NCBI GenBank assembly: GCA_016938695.1
Contig: JAFGUC010000043.1
Span: 1 to 64,000, forward strand
Source: Candidatus Woesearchaeota archaeon
Lineage (GTDB): Archaea > Nanobdellota > Nanobdellia > Woesearchaeales > JAFGUC01
Length of the DNA: 64,000 nucleotides
Direction: 5' to 3'
The notes below the pieces were generated by a model. That model saw only the letters and a list, made by a program, of their open reading frames with translations, searched no databases and was not told the DNA's origin. Numbering within the stretch: position 1 is the first letter of the stretch; every line of letters begins with the position of its first letter. Shown one piece after another: positions 46,704 through 55,905 of this stretch. The position numbers and the translations under genes are program-made.

Positions 46704-47180
46704 TCAACCTCTTGTAACTGAAACTCTATCGTTAGTTATTCCTTCTAAAGATATTTTAATTTTACCATTATTTTTAATACACATATAACCTTGATCTTCA
46801 GGTACAACAATTCCTTCTACAAATAATGTTCTTTCAATTTCATCATCATTAAAAACAATTAGATTCGCTGAACCAGACATTAAAGTATCCATAACCAAAG
46901 AATTACCAATCGCATTTTGAAAACTTTCTTTTCCAGTCAAAGCAAGATCTGCAAAACAAACAGAAGTATATTTTTTAGGTAATGAAAGTTCCAATAATTG
47001 GACTTCTTTGTAACTCGAACGATATTTGATCAGATTAGTATTCAATTGCATTAGAAAATCATCAAAAGCAGTGTTAGACATCTGGCCACCAACTGATGAT
47101 AATGACTTAACACCAAAAATAATAACAAAACCGCCAATAATGACGGCAAGTACTAACATAATTATTTTGCTATCAACCAT
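46704..47180 (-). CDS. Single-pass membrane protein of unknown function
   Basis: A 158-residue protein with one N-terminal transmembrane helix (IIMLVLAVIIGGFVIIFGV) and an external or periplasm-side domain of 130 residues with beta character, including YTSVCFADLAL. No lipobox cysteine follows the helix, so it is not an Lgt substrate by this signature. Its ATG abuts the porB stop codon. It resembles single-TM proteins common in DPANN genomes; function unknown. Confidence 0.5.
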   Translation of the reverse strand: MVDSKIIMLVLAVIIGGFVIIFGVKSLSSVGGQMSNTAFDDFLMQLNTNLIKYRSSYKEVQLLELSLPKKYTSVCFADLALTGKESFQNAIGNSLVMDTLMSGSANLIVFNDDEIERTLFVEGIVVPEDQGYMCIKNNGKIKISLEGITNDRVSVTRG

Positions 47181-48104
47181 TTAAAGTGTCGATTTTGCTT
47201 TGATTTCAGCAAAACGTCTATCAACTTCTGCTTGCATCTTTTCAATCATGTGTTTATTTTCTGGTTTGAAAAGATGTGAAAATCGTCCTTGAAGCTTAAT
47301 AAATTCCTCAATAGGTTTTCTATCCTTCACTTCATAATTGATAACATATTTACCATTCTCTACTTCATAAAGTGGCCAAAAATTTGTTGATACTGCAATC
47401 TTTGCAAGCTCAATTGTCAAATCTTCTCTAAATCTCCAACCTCTAGGACAAGGTGCTAAAACATTCAAGAAAGCAGGACCATTTGTATTAAATGCTTTTT
47501 CTGCCTTTTTGATAAGATCATTCCAATTACTAATACTTGCTTGTGCAACATAAGGAATATTATGAGCAACAGCAATTGCAGTCAAATCTTTTTTGAACTC
47601 CTCTTTACCAGGATGAACTTTTCCAGCTGGTGCAGTTGTTGTTGATGCTCCATACGGAGTTGCACTACTTCGCTGAATTCCGGTATTCATGTAACCTTCA
47701 TTATCATAACAAACGTAAACAAAGTTATGACCTCGTTCAAGTGCTCCACTTAATGATTGAAGACCAATATCATATGTTCCTCCATCACCACCAAAAGCAA
47801 CAAACTTAATATCTTTTTTACTTTTGATTTTACCTTGTTTTTTCAAACTAGTATAAGCTGCCTCAACACCACTAATAGTTGCTGCTGCGTTTTCAAAAGC
47901 GTTGTGGATAAATGGAACAGTCCATGCAGTATATGGATAAATTGTTGTAGAAACTTCAAGACATCCAGTTGCATTTGCAACAACAACAGGATTATCAGTT
48001 CCCATCAAAACTTGCTTAACAACAATTGGCGCACCACAACCAGGACACATTCTATGACCCGAAACCATTCGGTGTTCTTTTGTAGTTAATTCTTTAATAT
48101 TCAT
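47181..48104 (-). CDS. porB: Pyruvate:ferredoxin oxidoreductase, beta subunit
   Basis: A 307-residue thiamine-diphosphate subunit. HRMCPGCGAPIVVKQVL holds the first cluster cysteines, FVAFGGDGGTYDIGLQSLSGALERGH the ThDP/Mg site, YDNEGYMNTGIQRS follows, and PCPRGWRF supplies the last cysteine. Oxidises pyruvate to acetyl-CoA and CO2 with reduction of ferredoxin. It overlaps porA by 4 bases (ATGA). Confidence 0.95.
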   Translation of the reverse strand: MNIKELTTKEHRMVSGHRMCPGCGAPIVVKQVLMGTDNPVVVANATGCLEVSTTIYPYTAWTVPFIHNAFENAAATISGVEAAYTSLKKQGKIKSKKDIKFVAFGGDGGTYDIGLQSLSGALERGHNFVYVCYDNEGYMNTGIQRSSATPYGASTTTAPAGKVHPGKEEFKKDLTAIAVAHNIPYVAQASISNWNDLIKKAEKAFNTNGPAFLNVLAPCPRGWRFREDLTIELAKIAVSTNFWPLYEVENGKYVINYEVKDRKPIEEFIKLQGRFSHLFKPENKHMIEKMQAEVDRRFAEIKAKSTL

Positions 48105-49282
48105 TTTCGAACTCCGTAATATTTGTATAAAGGAAGTTTCTTTGAAACCATAAGTTCCTTGTACACATTTTCAATATCATCTAAACCAATCTCTCGTCCA
48201 CCAAGACCAAAAATATAGTTATATATTTCAGGTTTTACTTTTGATTCATAAAATGCTGAACGTATTTCATTAAAAAGTGGTCCACCTAAAGCTCCAAAAG
48301 AATCTGCTCTATCAAGAACAGCAATTTTTTTTGCTTTTGACAGATTAGAAACAATCTCATCAAATGGGAATGGTCTAAAAACTTTTAATTTTAATAATCC
48401 AACTTTCTTTCCTTGCTTTCTCATTGAGTCAACTACTGCTTTAGTTGTTCCTGCAGTTGAACTCATCGTTACAATAACATAATCAGCATCAGAAAGTTTG
48501 TATTTTTCCATAAACTCAAAACTTCTTCCGGAGATTTCTTTATACTGTTTTGCAACTTGTTTTATTATTTTTACAGAATTATCCATAGCTTGTCTTTGCT
48601 GATATTTATGTTCAAAATAGTAATCAGTCAAATCCAAAGGACCATATGTTACAGGATTTGCAACATCAAGCAATGGAAAATCAGCTAAATGTTTACCAAC
48701 AAATTTCTTAGCAACAGTGTCAGGTAAAATCTCAACATTTTCAACTGAATGGCTCGTAATAAAACCATCTTGACAAACCATTACTGGAAGTCTAACGTCA
48801 GGATGTTCTGCAATAACCATTGCAATTAATGTTGCGTCATAAGCTTCTTGTGCATTTTCATTGTATATTTGAAGCCAACCTGAATCTCTTTCAGCCATAC
48901 TATCAGAATGGTCACAATGAATATTAATAGGACCACTCAATGCTCTGTTAACCACAGGCATAACAATAGGAAGTCTAGTTGACGCAGCAATATAAACAAT
49001 TTCATGCATCAATGCAAGACCGTTTGAAGAAGTAGCAGTCATTGCACGCGCACCTGCAGCACTTGCACCAACAGTTGCACTCATTGCGGAATGTTCACTT
49101 TCAACTCTAATCATTTCCGAATCAACTTTGCCATCTGCAACAAATGTTGCAAACTTCTGAGCAATAGGAGTTTGTGGTGTAATTGGATAAACTGCTACAA
49201 CATCAGGATTAATTTGACGTATCGCTTCAGCAACAGCATCCGCGCCAGTTAAAGCAACCATATTTTTACTAATCTTAACCAT
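48101..49282 (-). CDS. porA: Pyruvate:ferredoxin oxidoreductase, alpha subunit
   Basis: A 393-residue subunit. LTGADAVAEAIRQINPDVVAVYPITPQTPIAQ is the N-terminal signature, here seen as two segments LTGADAVAEAIRQ and YPITPQTPIAQ; RVESEHSAMSATVGASAAGAR follows, and DRADSFGALGGPLFNEI is near the C-terminus. The ATG at 49282 has GAGGAA upstream; a longer frame to 49360 overlaps porD and is unlikely. Substrate class (pyruvate versus other 2-oxoacids) is by similarity. Confidence 0.94.
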   Translation of the reverse strand: MVKISKNMVALTGADAVAEAIRQINPDVVAVYPITPQTPIAQKFATFVADGKVDSEMIRVESEHSAMSATVGASAAGARAMTATSSNGLALMHEIVYIAASTRLPIVMPVVNRALSGPINIHCDHSDSMAERDSGWLQIYNENAQEAYDATLIAMVIAEHPDVRLPVMVCQDGFITSHSVENVEILPDTVAKKFVGKHLADFPLLDVANPVTYGPLDLTDYYFEHKYQQRQAMDNSVKIIKQVAKQYKEISGRSFEFMEKYKLSDADYVIVTMSSTAGTTKAVVDSMRKQGKKVGLLKLKVFRPFPFDEIVSNLSKAKKIAVLDRADSFGALGGPLFNEIRSAFYESKVKPEIYNYIFGLGGREIGLDDIENVYKELMVSKKLPLYKYYGVRK

Positions 49283-49283
49283 T

Positions 49284-49565
49284 TTATTCCTCATCCACCA
49301 TGGTAATTGCTTTGAAAGGACATTCCTTTGCACAAATTCCACAACCTTTACAATAATCATAATTTATCTTCTGTATTTTTTCATTTTTGACTAAAATGCA
49401 TCCCTCAGGACAATACATCCAACAAATCATACAATTAACACATTTCTTGCTATCATGAATTGGTTTTTTTGATCTCCAATCTCCAGTATGATAATCTTTA
49501 GCACTTCCAGGAGTAATAATTTTACCGCCAGTTGGCATTTCACTTGAATCCATTAATTTAACCAA
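49284..49565 (-). CDS. porD: Pyruvate:ferredoxin oxidoreductase, delta (ferredoxin) subunit
   Basis: A 93-residue 2[4Fe-4S] ferredoxin-type subunit: CVNCMICWMYCPEGC and CKGCGICAKECP are the two cluster motifs. The start is TTG at 49565: GAGGTGG (49572-49578) sits 6 bases upstream, while ATG 49553 is too far from it. It follows the gamma gene by one base. Confidence 0.92.
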   Translation of the reverse strand: MVKLMDSSEMPTGGKIITPGSAKDYHTGDWRSKKPIHDSKKCVNCMICWMYCPEGCILVKNEKIQKINYDYCKGCGICAKECPFKAITMVDEE

Positions 49566-49566
49566 T

Positions 49567-50142
49567 TTATGCCACCTCTTTAAATCCACGATCCAAAATC
49601 TCGATATTTTTCTGAACCGCAAGTTCTCCTAATTTTTTCGTGAATTTTGATTTTATCTCATCTTTTATCGATTGAATCTTAAGTACAGGAATCAATTTTG
49701 CAATAGAACCTAACATTACAATATTTGGCATATTCTTTCCTAAAACATCTCTAGAAATCTTACTTCCATCAACTGCTAGAACTTTGTAAGAAACACCCAA
49801 CTCTTTTTTTAGTTGAGCAGCAGTATGAGGAGAATTAATCAATAAAGAACCATCTTTTCTAACTTTTCCTGCAACATCGACAGAACCAATAAGTGTTGGA
49901 TCAACAACAACAGCCAAATTAGCTTTTTCAATAGGACAATGAATTGTTATTGGTTTTTTGCTAAATCGCACAAAAGCTCTAACAGGAGCTCCAGCCCTTT
50001 CTGCACCGTACTCAGGAAATGCTTGTATAAAATATCCTTCCTTAATTAAAGAATCAGCTACCATCTGAGAAGCAGTTTTTACTCCCTGACCACCACGGCC
50101 AAAGAAAATTATCTCATAAATTTCGTCAACTATTCCAATCAC
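49567..50142 (-). CDS. porC: Pyruvate:ferredoxin oxidoreductase, gamma subunit
   Basis: A 191-residue subunit with the signature EIIFFGRGGQGVKTASQMVA, FPEYGAERAGAPVRAFVR, and VLAVDGSKISRDVLGKNMPNIVMLG. First gene of the por operon. The start is GTG at 50142; a GGTGAT site overlaps this codon rather than preceding it, so the real start is not fully certain. Confidence 0.92.
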   Translation of the reverse strand: MIGIVDEIYEIIFFGRGGQGVKTASQMVADSLIKEGYFIQAFPEYGAERAGAPVRAFVRFSKKPITIHCPIEKANLAVVVDPTLIGSVDVAGKVRKDGSLLINSPHTAAQLKKELGVSYKVLAVDGSKISRDVLGKNMPNIVMLGSIAKLIPVLKIQSIKDEIKSKFTKKLGELAVQKNIEILDRGFKEVA

Positions 50143-50365
50143 CTTTTTTTAATCATGATAAAAAAAATCTTGTGCTTTTATCAAGTTAAATTTAACCTTC
50201 AACTATTTATATATATTTCTTTTCAAAAAATCCAAACCTTTATAAAGTCAAAATTTCCCCAACGACTATAATAATAAACAAAAAGATGTAATCAATCGAA
50301 ATCCTTTTAAATGGATGAGGTTTTCGAAAAAAGATTCACGATCAAATATTTGGAGGAAAAATAAA

Positions 50366-51658
50366 ATGGCTGGAGAAAAAGAGCACATAAACTTGGTTTT
50401 CATTGGTCACGTAGATCACGGAAAATCAACTACTGTTGGTCGATTAATGTTCGATTCAGGAAATGTCGACGAACAAGCAATGAGAAAATTAAAAGAAAAA
50501 GCTCAAGAACTTGGTAAATCAGGTTTCGAGTTTGCATACGTTATGGATAACCTCAAAGAAGAGCAAGAAAGAGGAGTAACTATTGACCTTGCACACAAGA
50601 AATTCTCAACAAACAAATATGATTTTACAATCATCGACGCACCAGGTCACAGAGATTTCGTTAAAAACATGATTACTGGAGCATCACAAGCTGACGCAGC
50701 TGTATTAGTTGTAGCAGCAAACGATGGTGTAAACGCTCAAACTAGAGAACACGTTTTCCTATCAAGAACTCTTGGAGTTGGACAACTTATTGTTGCAATC
50801 AACAAAATGGACATCTCAGGAGTTAGTTACAGTGAAGACAAATGGAATAAAGTTAAAGAAGAAGTTACTGCTTTAATTAGATCAGTTGGTTACAAACCAG
50901 AAAATGTTCCTTTCTTAGCTGTTGCATCCTTAAACGGAGAAAACATCGTTAAAAGAAGCGAAAACATGCCATGGTACAAAGGTCCTACTTTATTAGAATC
51001 AATCGATGGTTTATCTGTTCCAGAAAAACCAGTTAACTTACCACTTAGACTTCCAATCCAAGATGTTTACAACATCACTGGTATCGGAGTTGTTCCTGTT
51101 GGAAGAGTTGAAACTGGAGTTATGAAAATTGGTGACAAAATCGTTGCAGTTCCTGGCCGAGAAGGTAAAGGAGTTCACGGCGAATGTAAATCAATTGAAA
51201 TGCACCACGAACAGTTTAAAGAAGCTAAACCTGGAGACAACATTGGTTTCAACGTTAGAGGATTTGGTAAGAAAGACATTGCAAGAGGAGACGTACTAGG
51301 TCATGAAACTAGTGTTCCAACTGTTGCAGAAGAATTCACTGCTCAAATCGTAGTTTTGAACCACCCAAGTGTTGTTACTGTTGGTTACACACCAGTGTTC
51401 CACATCCACACAGCACAAGTTGCTTGTCAATTTGTTGAAATCATGAAAAAACTTAACCCAGCTACTGGAGAAGTTTTAGAAGAAAATCCAGATTTCATCA
51501 AAAACGGCGACGCTGCAATTGTCAGAATTAGACCAACTCAAGCTTTGGTTATCGAAACTCAAAAAGATATTCCACAGCTTTCACGGTTCGCAATCAGAGA
51601 TTCTGGTGCAACTGTAGCAGCTGGTATGGCAATTGAAATTAAGAAAAAGCAACTTTAA
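50366..51658 (+). CDS. tuf: Translation elongation factor 1-alpha
   Basis: A 430-residue GTPase delivering aminoacyl-tRNA to the ribosome. Motifs: [16 protein letters not shown] (G1), [12 protein letters not shown] (G3), AINKMD (G4), and the C-terminal [17 protein letters not shown] (50352-50356) fixes the ATG at 50366; an open extension to 50315 is not used. TATA-like elements lie at 50238-50247 and about 50303-50311. S10 follows in the same direction, the usual archaeal pairing. Confidence 0.97.
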   Translation: MAGEKEHINLVFIGHVDHGKSTTVGRLMFDSGNVDEQAMRKLKEKAQELGKSGFEFAYVMDNLKEEQERGVTIDLAHKKFSTNKYDFTIIDAPGHRDFVKNMITGASQADAAVLVVAANDGVNAQTREHVFLSRTLGVGQLIVAINKMDISGVSYSEDKWNKVKEEVTALIRSVGYKPENVPFLAVASLNGENIVKRSENMPWYKGPTLLESIDGLSVPEKPVNLPLRLPIQDVYNITGIGVVPVGRVETGVMKIGDKIVAVPGREGKGVHGECKSIEMHHEQFKEAKPGDNIGFNVRGFGKKDIARGDVLGHETSVPTVAEEFTAQIVVLNHPSVVTVGYTPVFHIHTAQVACQFVEIMKKLNPATGEVLEENPDFIKNGDAAIVRIRPTQALVIETQKDIPQLSRFAIRDSGATVAAGMAIEIKKKQL

Positions 51659-51721
51659 GCTTTTTTAAATTTTTTTTATAATTATTATTAAGCCCTTAAC
51701 AGAATAAAGGAACTACAGAAA

Positions 51722-52030
51722 ATGCAAAAAGCAAGAATTAAACTAGCAAGCGCAGACATAGAAAAAGTAAACGAAGTATGCGATAGTATTAAGCAAATAG
51801 CAGAAAAAACGGGAGTTACTATTAGAGGACCTATCCCACTTCCAACAAAGAAGCTAAAACTTACTACTAGGAAAAGTCCTTGTGGAGACGGAAAAGCAAC
51901 ATGGGAAAGATACGAGATGAGAATCCACAAGAGATTAGTTGATCTTGGAATGGATGAGAGAGCTCTTAGACTTGTCATGAGAATCCCAATTCCAGAAGGT
52001 CTAAATATCGAAATCGAAATGATCGATTAG
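51722..52030 (+). CDS. rps10: Ribosomal protein S10
   Basis: A 102-residue small-subunit protein: [40 protein letters not shown] and [13 protein letters not shown] are the family hallmarks. It is placed 63 bases after EF-1A, as in most archaea. Confidence 0.97.
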   Translation: MQKARIKLASADIEKVNEVCDSIKQIAEKTGVTIRGPIPLPTKKLKLTTRKSPCGDGKATWERYEMRIHKRLVDLGMDERALRLVMRIPIPEGLNIEIEMID

Positions 52031-52213
52031 AAATTTTGTTAATTAACAAATAACAAAATCCCATAAACTTCGTTTGTTGTATCTAGTCATAGAACTACAA
52101 ACTTATTATTTTTCTTTTTTTCTATTAGAAAAGAATCACTTAGAGATAAAGTAAAGCTTTATTTCAGTCACAAAAAACAAACTTTTCCAGTTTTCTAACT
52201 GGAAAATATTCAC
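52031..52213. terminator. Intergenic region with a strong hairpin between converging genes
   Basis: A perfect 10-bp stem with a 4-base loop, TTTTCCAGTT (52183-52192) and AACTGGAAAA (52197-52206), lies between S10 and the converging sugar-nucleotide gene. A 16-bp palindrome, TTTGTTAATTAACAAA (52035-52050), lies just after S10. Both may help end transcription. T-rich runs occur around 52108-52120. Confidence 0.45.
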
Positions 52214-53569
52214 TTATTTTACTAAAGAATCATTCTCAATAACAGATTTCTCTTCAGTAATTACGACATCACCAATAAATTTAACATTAGAACCAACTTT
52301 TCCATCCTTTGCATTCCATGTCAAACTTTTCAATTCTAAAAAATCAGTAGTTGTTCCGCCATCCGCAATTTTTGAATTAAAATCATCAATATTTCCTAAG
52401 AAACTTTCAGGAATATTTAATAATGGTTTATCTTCTCCTACTTGATATGCACAACTGGTTTCAGAATTAAAACTAATAAAATTACTTTTTAATAACCAGT
52501 AATCAGCTAAATATTTTATTGGTAAAAAACGCTTTTGTCTATCAACAGAGATTAATCCCGATTTTTTAGTTCCACAAACTAAACCAACAGCAGCCTCGAA
52601 ACCAAACATTTTAATTCCACCAATTTCTTTTTTATTAATAAAAATAGGAACTTGTGAATCAACTTCTTCAAAAAAATCTAAAATATCAGTCTGCAAATAA
52701 ATCAAATTTGTATTAAAATATTTATGAAGAGAAAAATCATCAACCTCAACCTTATAATCATCAGGAACTAAAGGCCCTTCAAGAAGTCTAATTGCACCAT
52801 CATATCTAACAAATGGGCCACCTTTATCTCCTTTCTCACGTCTAGTTACTTCAGGAGTAAATAAAGAATCTAAAGATAAATGACAACCTATTAGTTCTGG
52901 TTCAATTGTTGCACCCAAATTATCAATATTATTAATAAAAATTGTCTTTATCCCACGTTGCTTCAATTTATCCTTTATTTCACATAATAATAAAAAAGAA
53001 TCATAATGACCACCTGGCGCATAACTTACAGTACCATCGGACAATTTTGCAACAGACAAAACACCATCTTTTTCAACAAAACGAACAGTAACTGGCTGCA
53101 CCAATTTAATTAAATCAATATCACGAAGTCTATTTTCAGAATTTAAAAAATTCATAACTGAAACATCAGTTTCTTCATTAACCATCAAAATAAAAGGAAC
53201 CGAACAAGAATATTTTTTTTGTATATAACGAATATGATCTAATTTAATCTCTAAAAAAGTTTTACCTGCCTTTGCATCAACTAATGCTTTCGAACAACCA
53301 CCCATAGATGTAGATATTCCACCAGCCATAGTAAAATAAGCAAATCCTGAATTTTTAAGTAAAGATTCACCATCGGCAAAATATTTCTTCTTTAGATCAG
53401 ACGATACAGAATCTAACACAACAACATCATTTGGAAACAAAGGAGAAATTTTGGAAGAATCAAATTTTGAAATTAAATTTCCAGACATATATTTTGTTGC
53501 AGTATCAAGTGCTTTGTTAAATACCCATTCAGGTTGATTTTTCAGCGCTTCTTTTAAATTTTCTAACAA
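52214..53569 (-). CDS. UDP-glucose/UDP-sugar pyrophosphorylase family (UDPGP type)
   Basis: A 451-residue nucleotidyltransferase of the eukaryote-like UDPGP family rather than the GalU type. FTMAGGISTSMGGCSKALVD is the nucleotide-binding loop region, FILMVNEETD the uridine-binding region, PGGHYDSFLLL and FINNIDNLGATI the sugar-binding ones. It would make UDP-glucose or a related UDP-sugar. The start is TTG 53569 with GAGGTGAT (53574-53581) just upstream. TATA TTTAAATT at about 53604-53612. Confidence 0.8.
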   Translation of the reverse strand: MLENLKEALKNQPEWVFNKALDTATKYMSGNLISKFDSSKISPLFPNDVVVLDSVSSDLKKKYFADGESLLKNSGFAYFTMAGGISTSMGGCSKALVDAKAGKTFLEIKLDHIRYIQKKYSCSVPFILMVNEETDVSVMNFLNSENRLRDIDLIKLVQPVTVRFVEKDGVLSVAKLSDGTVSYAPGGHYDSFLLLCEIKDKLKQRGIKTIFINNIDNLGATIEPELIGCHLSLDSLFTPEVTRREKGDKGGPFVRYDGAIRLLEGPLVPDDYKVEVDDFSLHKYFNTNLIYLQTDILDFFEEVDSQVPIFINKKEIGGIKMFGFEAAVGLVCGTKKSGLISVDRQKRFLPIKYLADYWLLKSNFISFNSETSCAYQVGEDKPLLNIPESFLGNIDDFNSKIADGGTTTDFLELKSLTWNAKDGKVGSNVKFIGDVVITEEKSVIENDSLVK

Positions 53570-53720
53570 AAATATCACCTCTATTTCTATAAAAAATATC
53601 AACTAATTTAAACCTTTATCGATATTTTTTACATATAAAAATTTCTAGTATAGAAAAGTTTAAATATACTTTAAAAGACAAATAATACATAATAATCTAA
53701 AAAAAGAAGGGTTGGGATAA

Positions 53721-54365
53721 ATGCTTAAGTTTTTCAAAAATTTTATGTCTAAGTTTTTCAAAAGTATGTTCAAGAAGAAAAGCCACGTCAAGCTAGGTTT
53801 ATATGGACCTCCAAACGGAGGAAAAACTACTCTTGCTAACACAATCTGTCAAGATTGGCTTGGTGAAGAGATGGGTTCGGTTTCTAATGTTGCTCACGAA
53901 ACTAGAGAAATCCAGATTAAAGAAGAAATCCATATTAAATCAAAAGACGGCAAAGAACTATCATTCAATTTAGTGGATACTCCTGGTATCGCAACTAAAA
54001 TCGATTATGAAGATTTCCTTAAACACGGAATGAACGAAAAAGATGCAAAAGAAAGAGCAAAAGAAGCAACAAAAGGCGTTATTGATTCAATTAAATGGAT
54101 TGAAAACATGGATGTTGTAATCGTCGTTCTTGATGCAACTTTAGATCCATATTCACAAGTTAATATCACCATTATGGGAAATCTCGCTGCTAGAAAAATT
54201 CCAGTTTTAATCGTAGCAAATAAAATTGATTTAAAGAAATCTAAAATCAAAAAAGTTGAAGCAGCATTCCCACAATACGAAGTTGTTGGAATATCTGCAA
54301 AATTTAGAAAAAACATAGATGATTTTTACGAAAAATTATTCGAACTTGTTGAAAAAAGAGGTTGA
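53721..54365 (+). CDS. Era-like GTP-binding protein
   Basis: A 214-residue small GTPase: G1 GPPNGGKTT (residues 30-38), G3 DTPG, G4 NKID, G5 SAK. The first 22 residues are an amphipathic, Lys/Phe-rich helix (MLKFFKNFMSKFFKSMF) that could bind membrane. In archaea this GTPase is conserved together with a DUF2073 protein and a zinc-ribbon protein, exactly the next two genes here; the trio's function is unknown. It overlaps the DUF2073 gene by 4 bases. Confidence 0.85.
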   Translation: MLKFFKNFMSKFFKSMFKKKSHVKLGLYGPPNGGKTTLANTICQDWLGEEMGSVSNVAHETREIQIKEEIHIKSKDGKELSFNLVDTPGIATKIDYEDFLKHGMNEKDAKERAKEATKGVIDSIKWIENMDVVIVVLDATLDPYSQVNITIMGNLAARKIPVLIVANKIDLKKSKIKKVEAAFPQYEVVGISAKFRKNIDDFYEKLFELVEKRG

Positions 54366-54733
54366 AGATGCTTATTTTACAATTCATAAAATACAGCGAG
54401 ATTGAGGATTTAGATTCGGAAAAAAGAATCAAAAAAATTCTTGACTACGTGAAGAAAGATAAAATTGTCTTACTTGAAGGCAGATTAAAAAAAGAAGAAG
54501 AAGCTGAATTAATTCGAAAAACTATGGAAGAAATAGATAAGAAATTCAAAGGAATCGAATTAGCAGTAATATATCCTGACGATAAAGCAAATCTTGGATT
54601 TTTAAAGAAAATCAAAAAAGAATTAATAAGTATTTTACTTGGCGATAGAATTGGAATGACAATTGTTGGTCCAGCTAACAAAGTTACAGAAATAAAACAA
54701 AATCCAGATAAAATAGAATTATTAACTAAATAA
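54362..54733 (+). CDS. DUF2073-family protein
   Basis: A 123-residue soluble alpha/beta protein: DYVKKDKIVLLEGRLKKEEE and ELAVIYPDDKAN then GMTIVGPANKVTEIK fit the archaeal DUF2073 pattern. Its start overlaps the GTPase stop (ATGA). Translational coupling and conserved order suggest it works with that GTPase. Confidence 0.7.
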   Translation: MKMLILQFIKYSEIEDLDSEKRIKKILDYVKKDKIVLLEGRLKKEEEAELIRKTMEEIDKKFKGIELAVIYPDDKANLGFLKKIKKELISILLGDRIGMTIVGPANKVTEIKQNPDKIELLTK

Positions 54734-54735
54734 AA

Positions 54736-55137
54736 ATGCCACACCAATGCGTAAGATGCGGAAAATTGTATGATGACGGGTCTGAAGCAATTCTAAAAGG
54801 ATGTACGTGTGGCGCTAAACTTTTTTTCTTTGTTAAAAAATCAGCTATGAAAAAAATCGAAGAAGCTGCTAAAAAACTTTCAGAGCAAGACAAAGAACAA
54901 ATTGAAAAAGATGTTTATGAATTAATTGGCGAAGAAATTGATAACGTCGAGCAACCAATTGTTTTAGATATTGAATCAATTAATATTACTGAACCAGGTA
55001 AATATGAATTAGATTTAGTTCATCTCTTTTCTAAACAACCCTTAGTCTACAAACTAGAAGAAGGTAAATACATGATTGACATCGCAGAAACATTTAAGAA
55101 TGTAAAAGATGCAGATGTTGATAAAGATGTTAATTGA
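54736..55137 (+). CDS. Zinc-ribbon protein (COG3364/OapC-like)
   Basis: A 133-residue protein with an N-terminal zinc ribbon, CVRCGKLYDDG and CTCGAKLFFF, then a helix and a beta-rich domain (YELDLVHLFSKQPLVYKLEEGKY). It matches the third member of the archaeal GTPase/DUF2073/zinc-ribbon cluster. Begins 2 bases after DUF2073 stops. Function unknown; RNA binding has been reported for relatives called OapC. Confidence 0.7.
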   Translation: MPHQCVRCGKLYDDGSEAILKGCTCGAKLFFFVKKSAMKKIEEAAKKLSEQDKEQIEKDVYELIGEEIDNVEQPIVLDIESINITEPGKYELDLVHLFSKQPLVYKLEEGKYMIDIAETFKNVKDADVDKDVN

Positions 55138-55903
55138 TGACCACGCACATTTAGATTATATTCCTGAAAATAAACTTTCTGAAGTAATCAAACGTTCAAA
55201 AGAATTTGGTGTAAAAGCAATTATCAGCAATGGAACAACACCAGAATCAAATAAAAAAATTCTAGACATCTCAAAAAAATATGATATTGTAAAACCTGCA
55301 TTAGGAATATATCCTACACATACACCAGAATTTGATATCGATAAAGAAATAGAATTTATACGAAAAAATAACCCTGTCGCAATTGGTGAAGTAGGATTAG
55401 ATTTTAAAGAAAATAAAAACGAAGAAGAAAAATCAATACAAAAACAAGCATTCCAAAAATTTATAGATTTAGCAGAAAATCTTAAAATACCAATTATAAC
55501 ACATTCTAGAAAAGCAGAAAATGAAGTCGTTGAAATGCTAGAAACAAGTAAAATAAAACCTTACAAAATAATCATGCATTGCTTTTCTGGAAAAAAAGCT
55601 TTAGTAAAAAAAATTCGAGATAATGGCTGGATGTTTAGTTTACCTACAAGCATAGTAAGAACAGAACATTTTCAAACAATTGCAAAAAATACAGTCATGT
55701 CACAAATATTAACAGAAACAGATACGCCATATCTATCACCATTTAAAACAAATCAAAATTTAGTTGATGAAACATCAGAAATTGATATAAATGAACCTGC
55801 AAATATCAGATTTAGCACACAAAAAATTGCAGAAATAAAGAATCTAGAACTTGCAGAAGTTGAAAATGCAATATTCATGAATTATCAAAAAACATTTTTA
55901 TAA
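55127..55903 (+). CDS. tatD: TatD-family metal-dependent hydrolase
   Basis: A 258-residue TIM-barrel hydrolase. Metal ligands: DDHAHLDY at the N-terminus, AIGEVGLDF, IITHSRKAE, IIMHCFSG and ETDTPYLSP. TatD-type enzymes are DNA nucleases or deacylases. ATG 55127, which overlaps the end of the zinc-ribbon gene, gives the family N-terminus; an earlier ATG at 55109 is possible. Confidence 0.88.
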   Translation: MLIDDHAHLDYIPENKLSEVIKRSKEFGVKAIISNGTTPESNKKILDISKKYDIVKPALGIYPTHTPEFDIDKEIEFIRKNNPVAIGEVGLDFKENKNEEEKSIQKQAFQKFIDLAENLKIPIITHSRKAENEVVEMLETSKIKPYKIIMHCFSGKKALVKKIRDNGWMFSLPTSIVRTEHFQTIAKNTVMSQILTETDTPYLSPFKTNQNLVDETSEIDINEPANIRFSTQKIAEIKNLELAEVENAIFMNYQKTFL

Positions 55904-55905
55904 AA

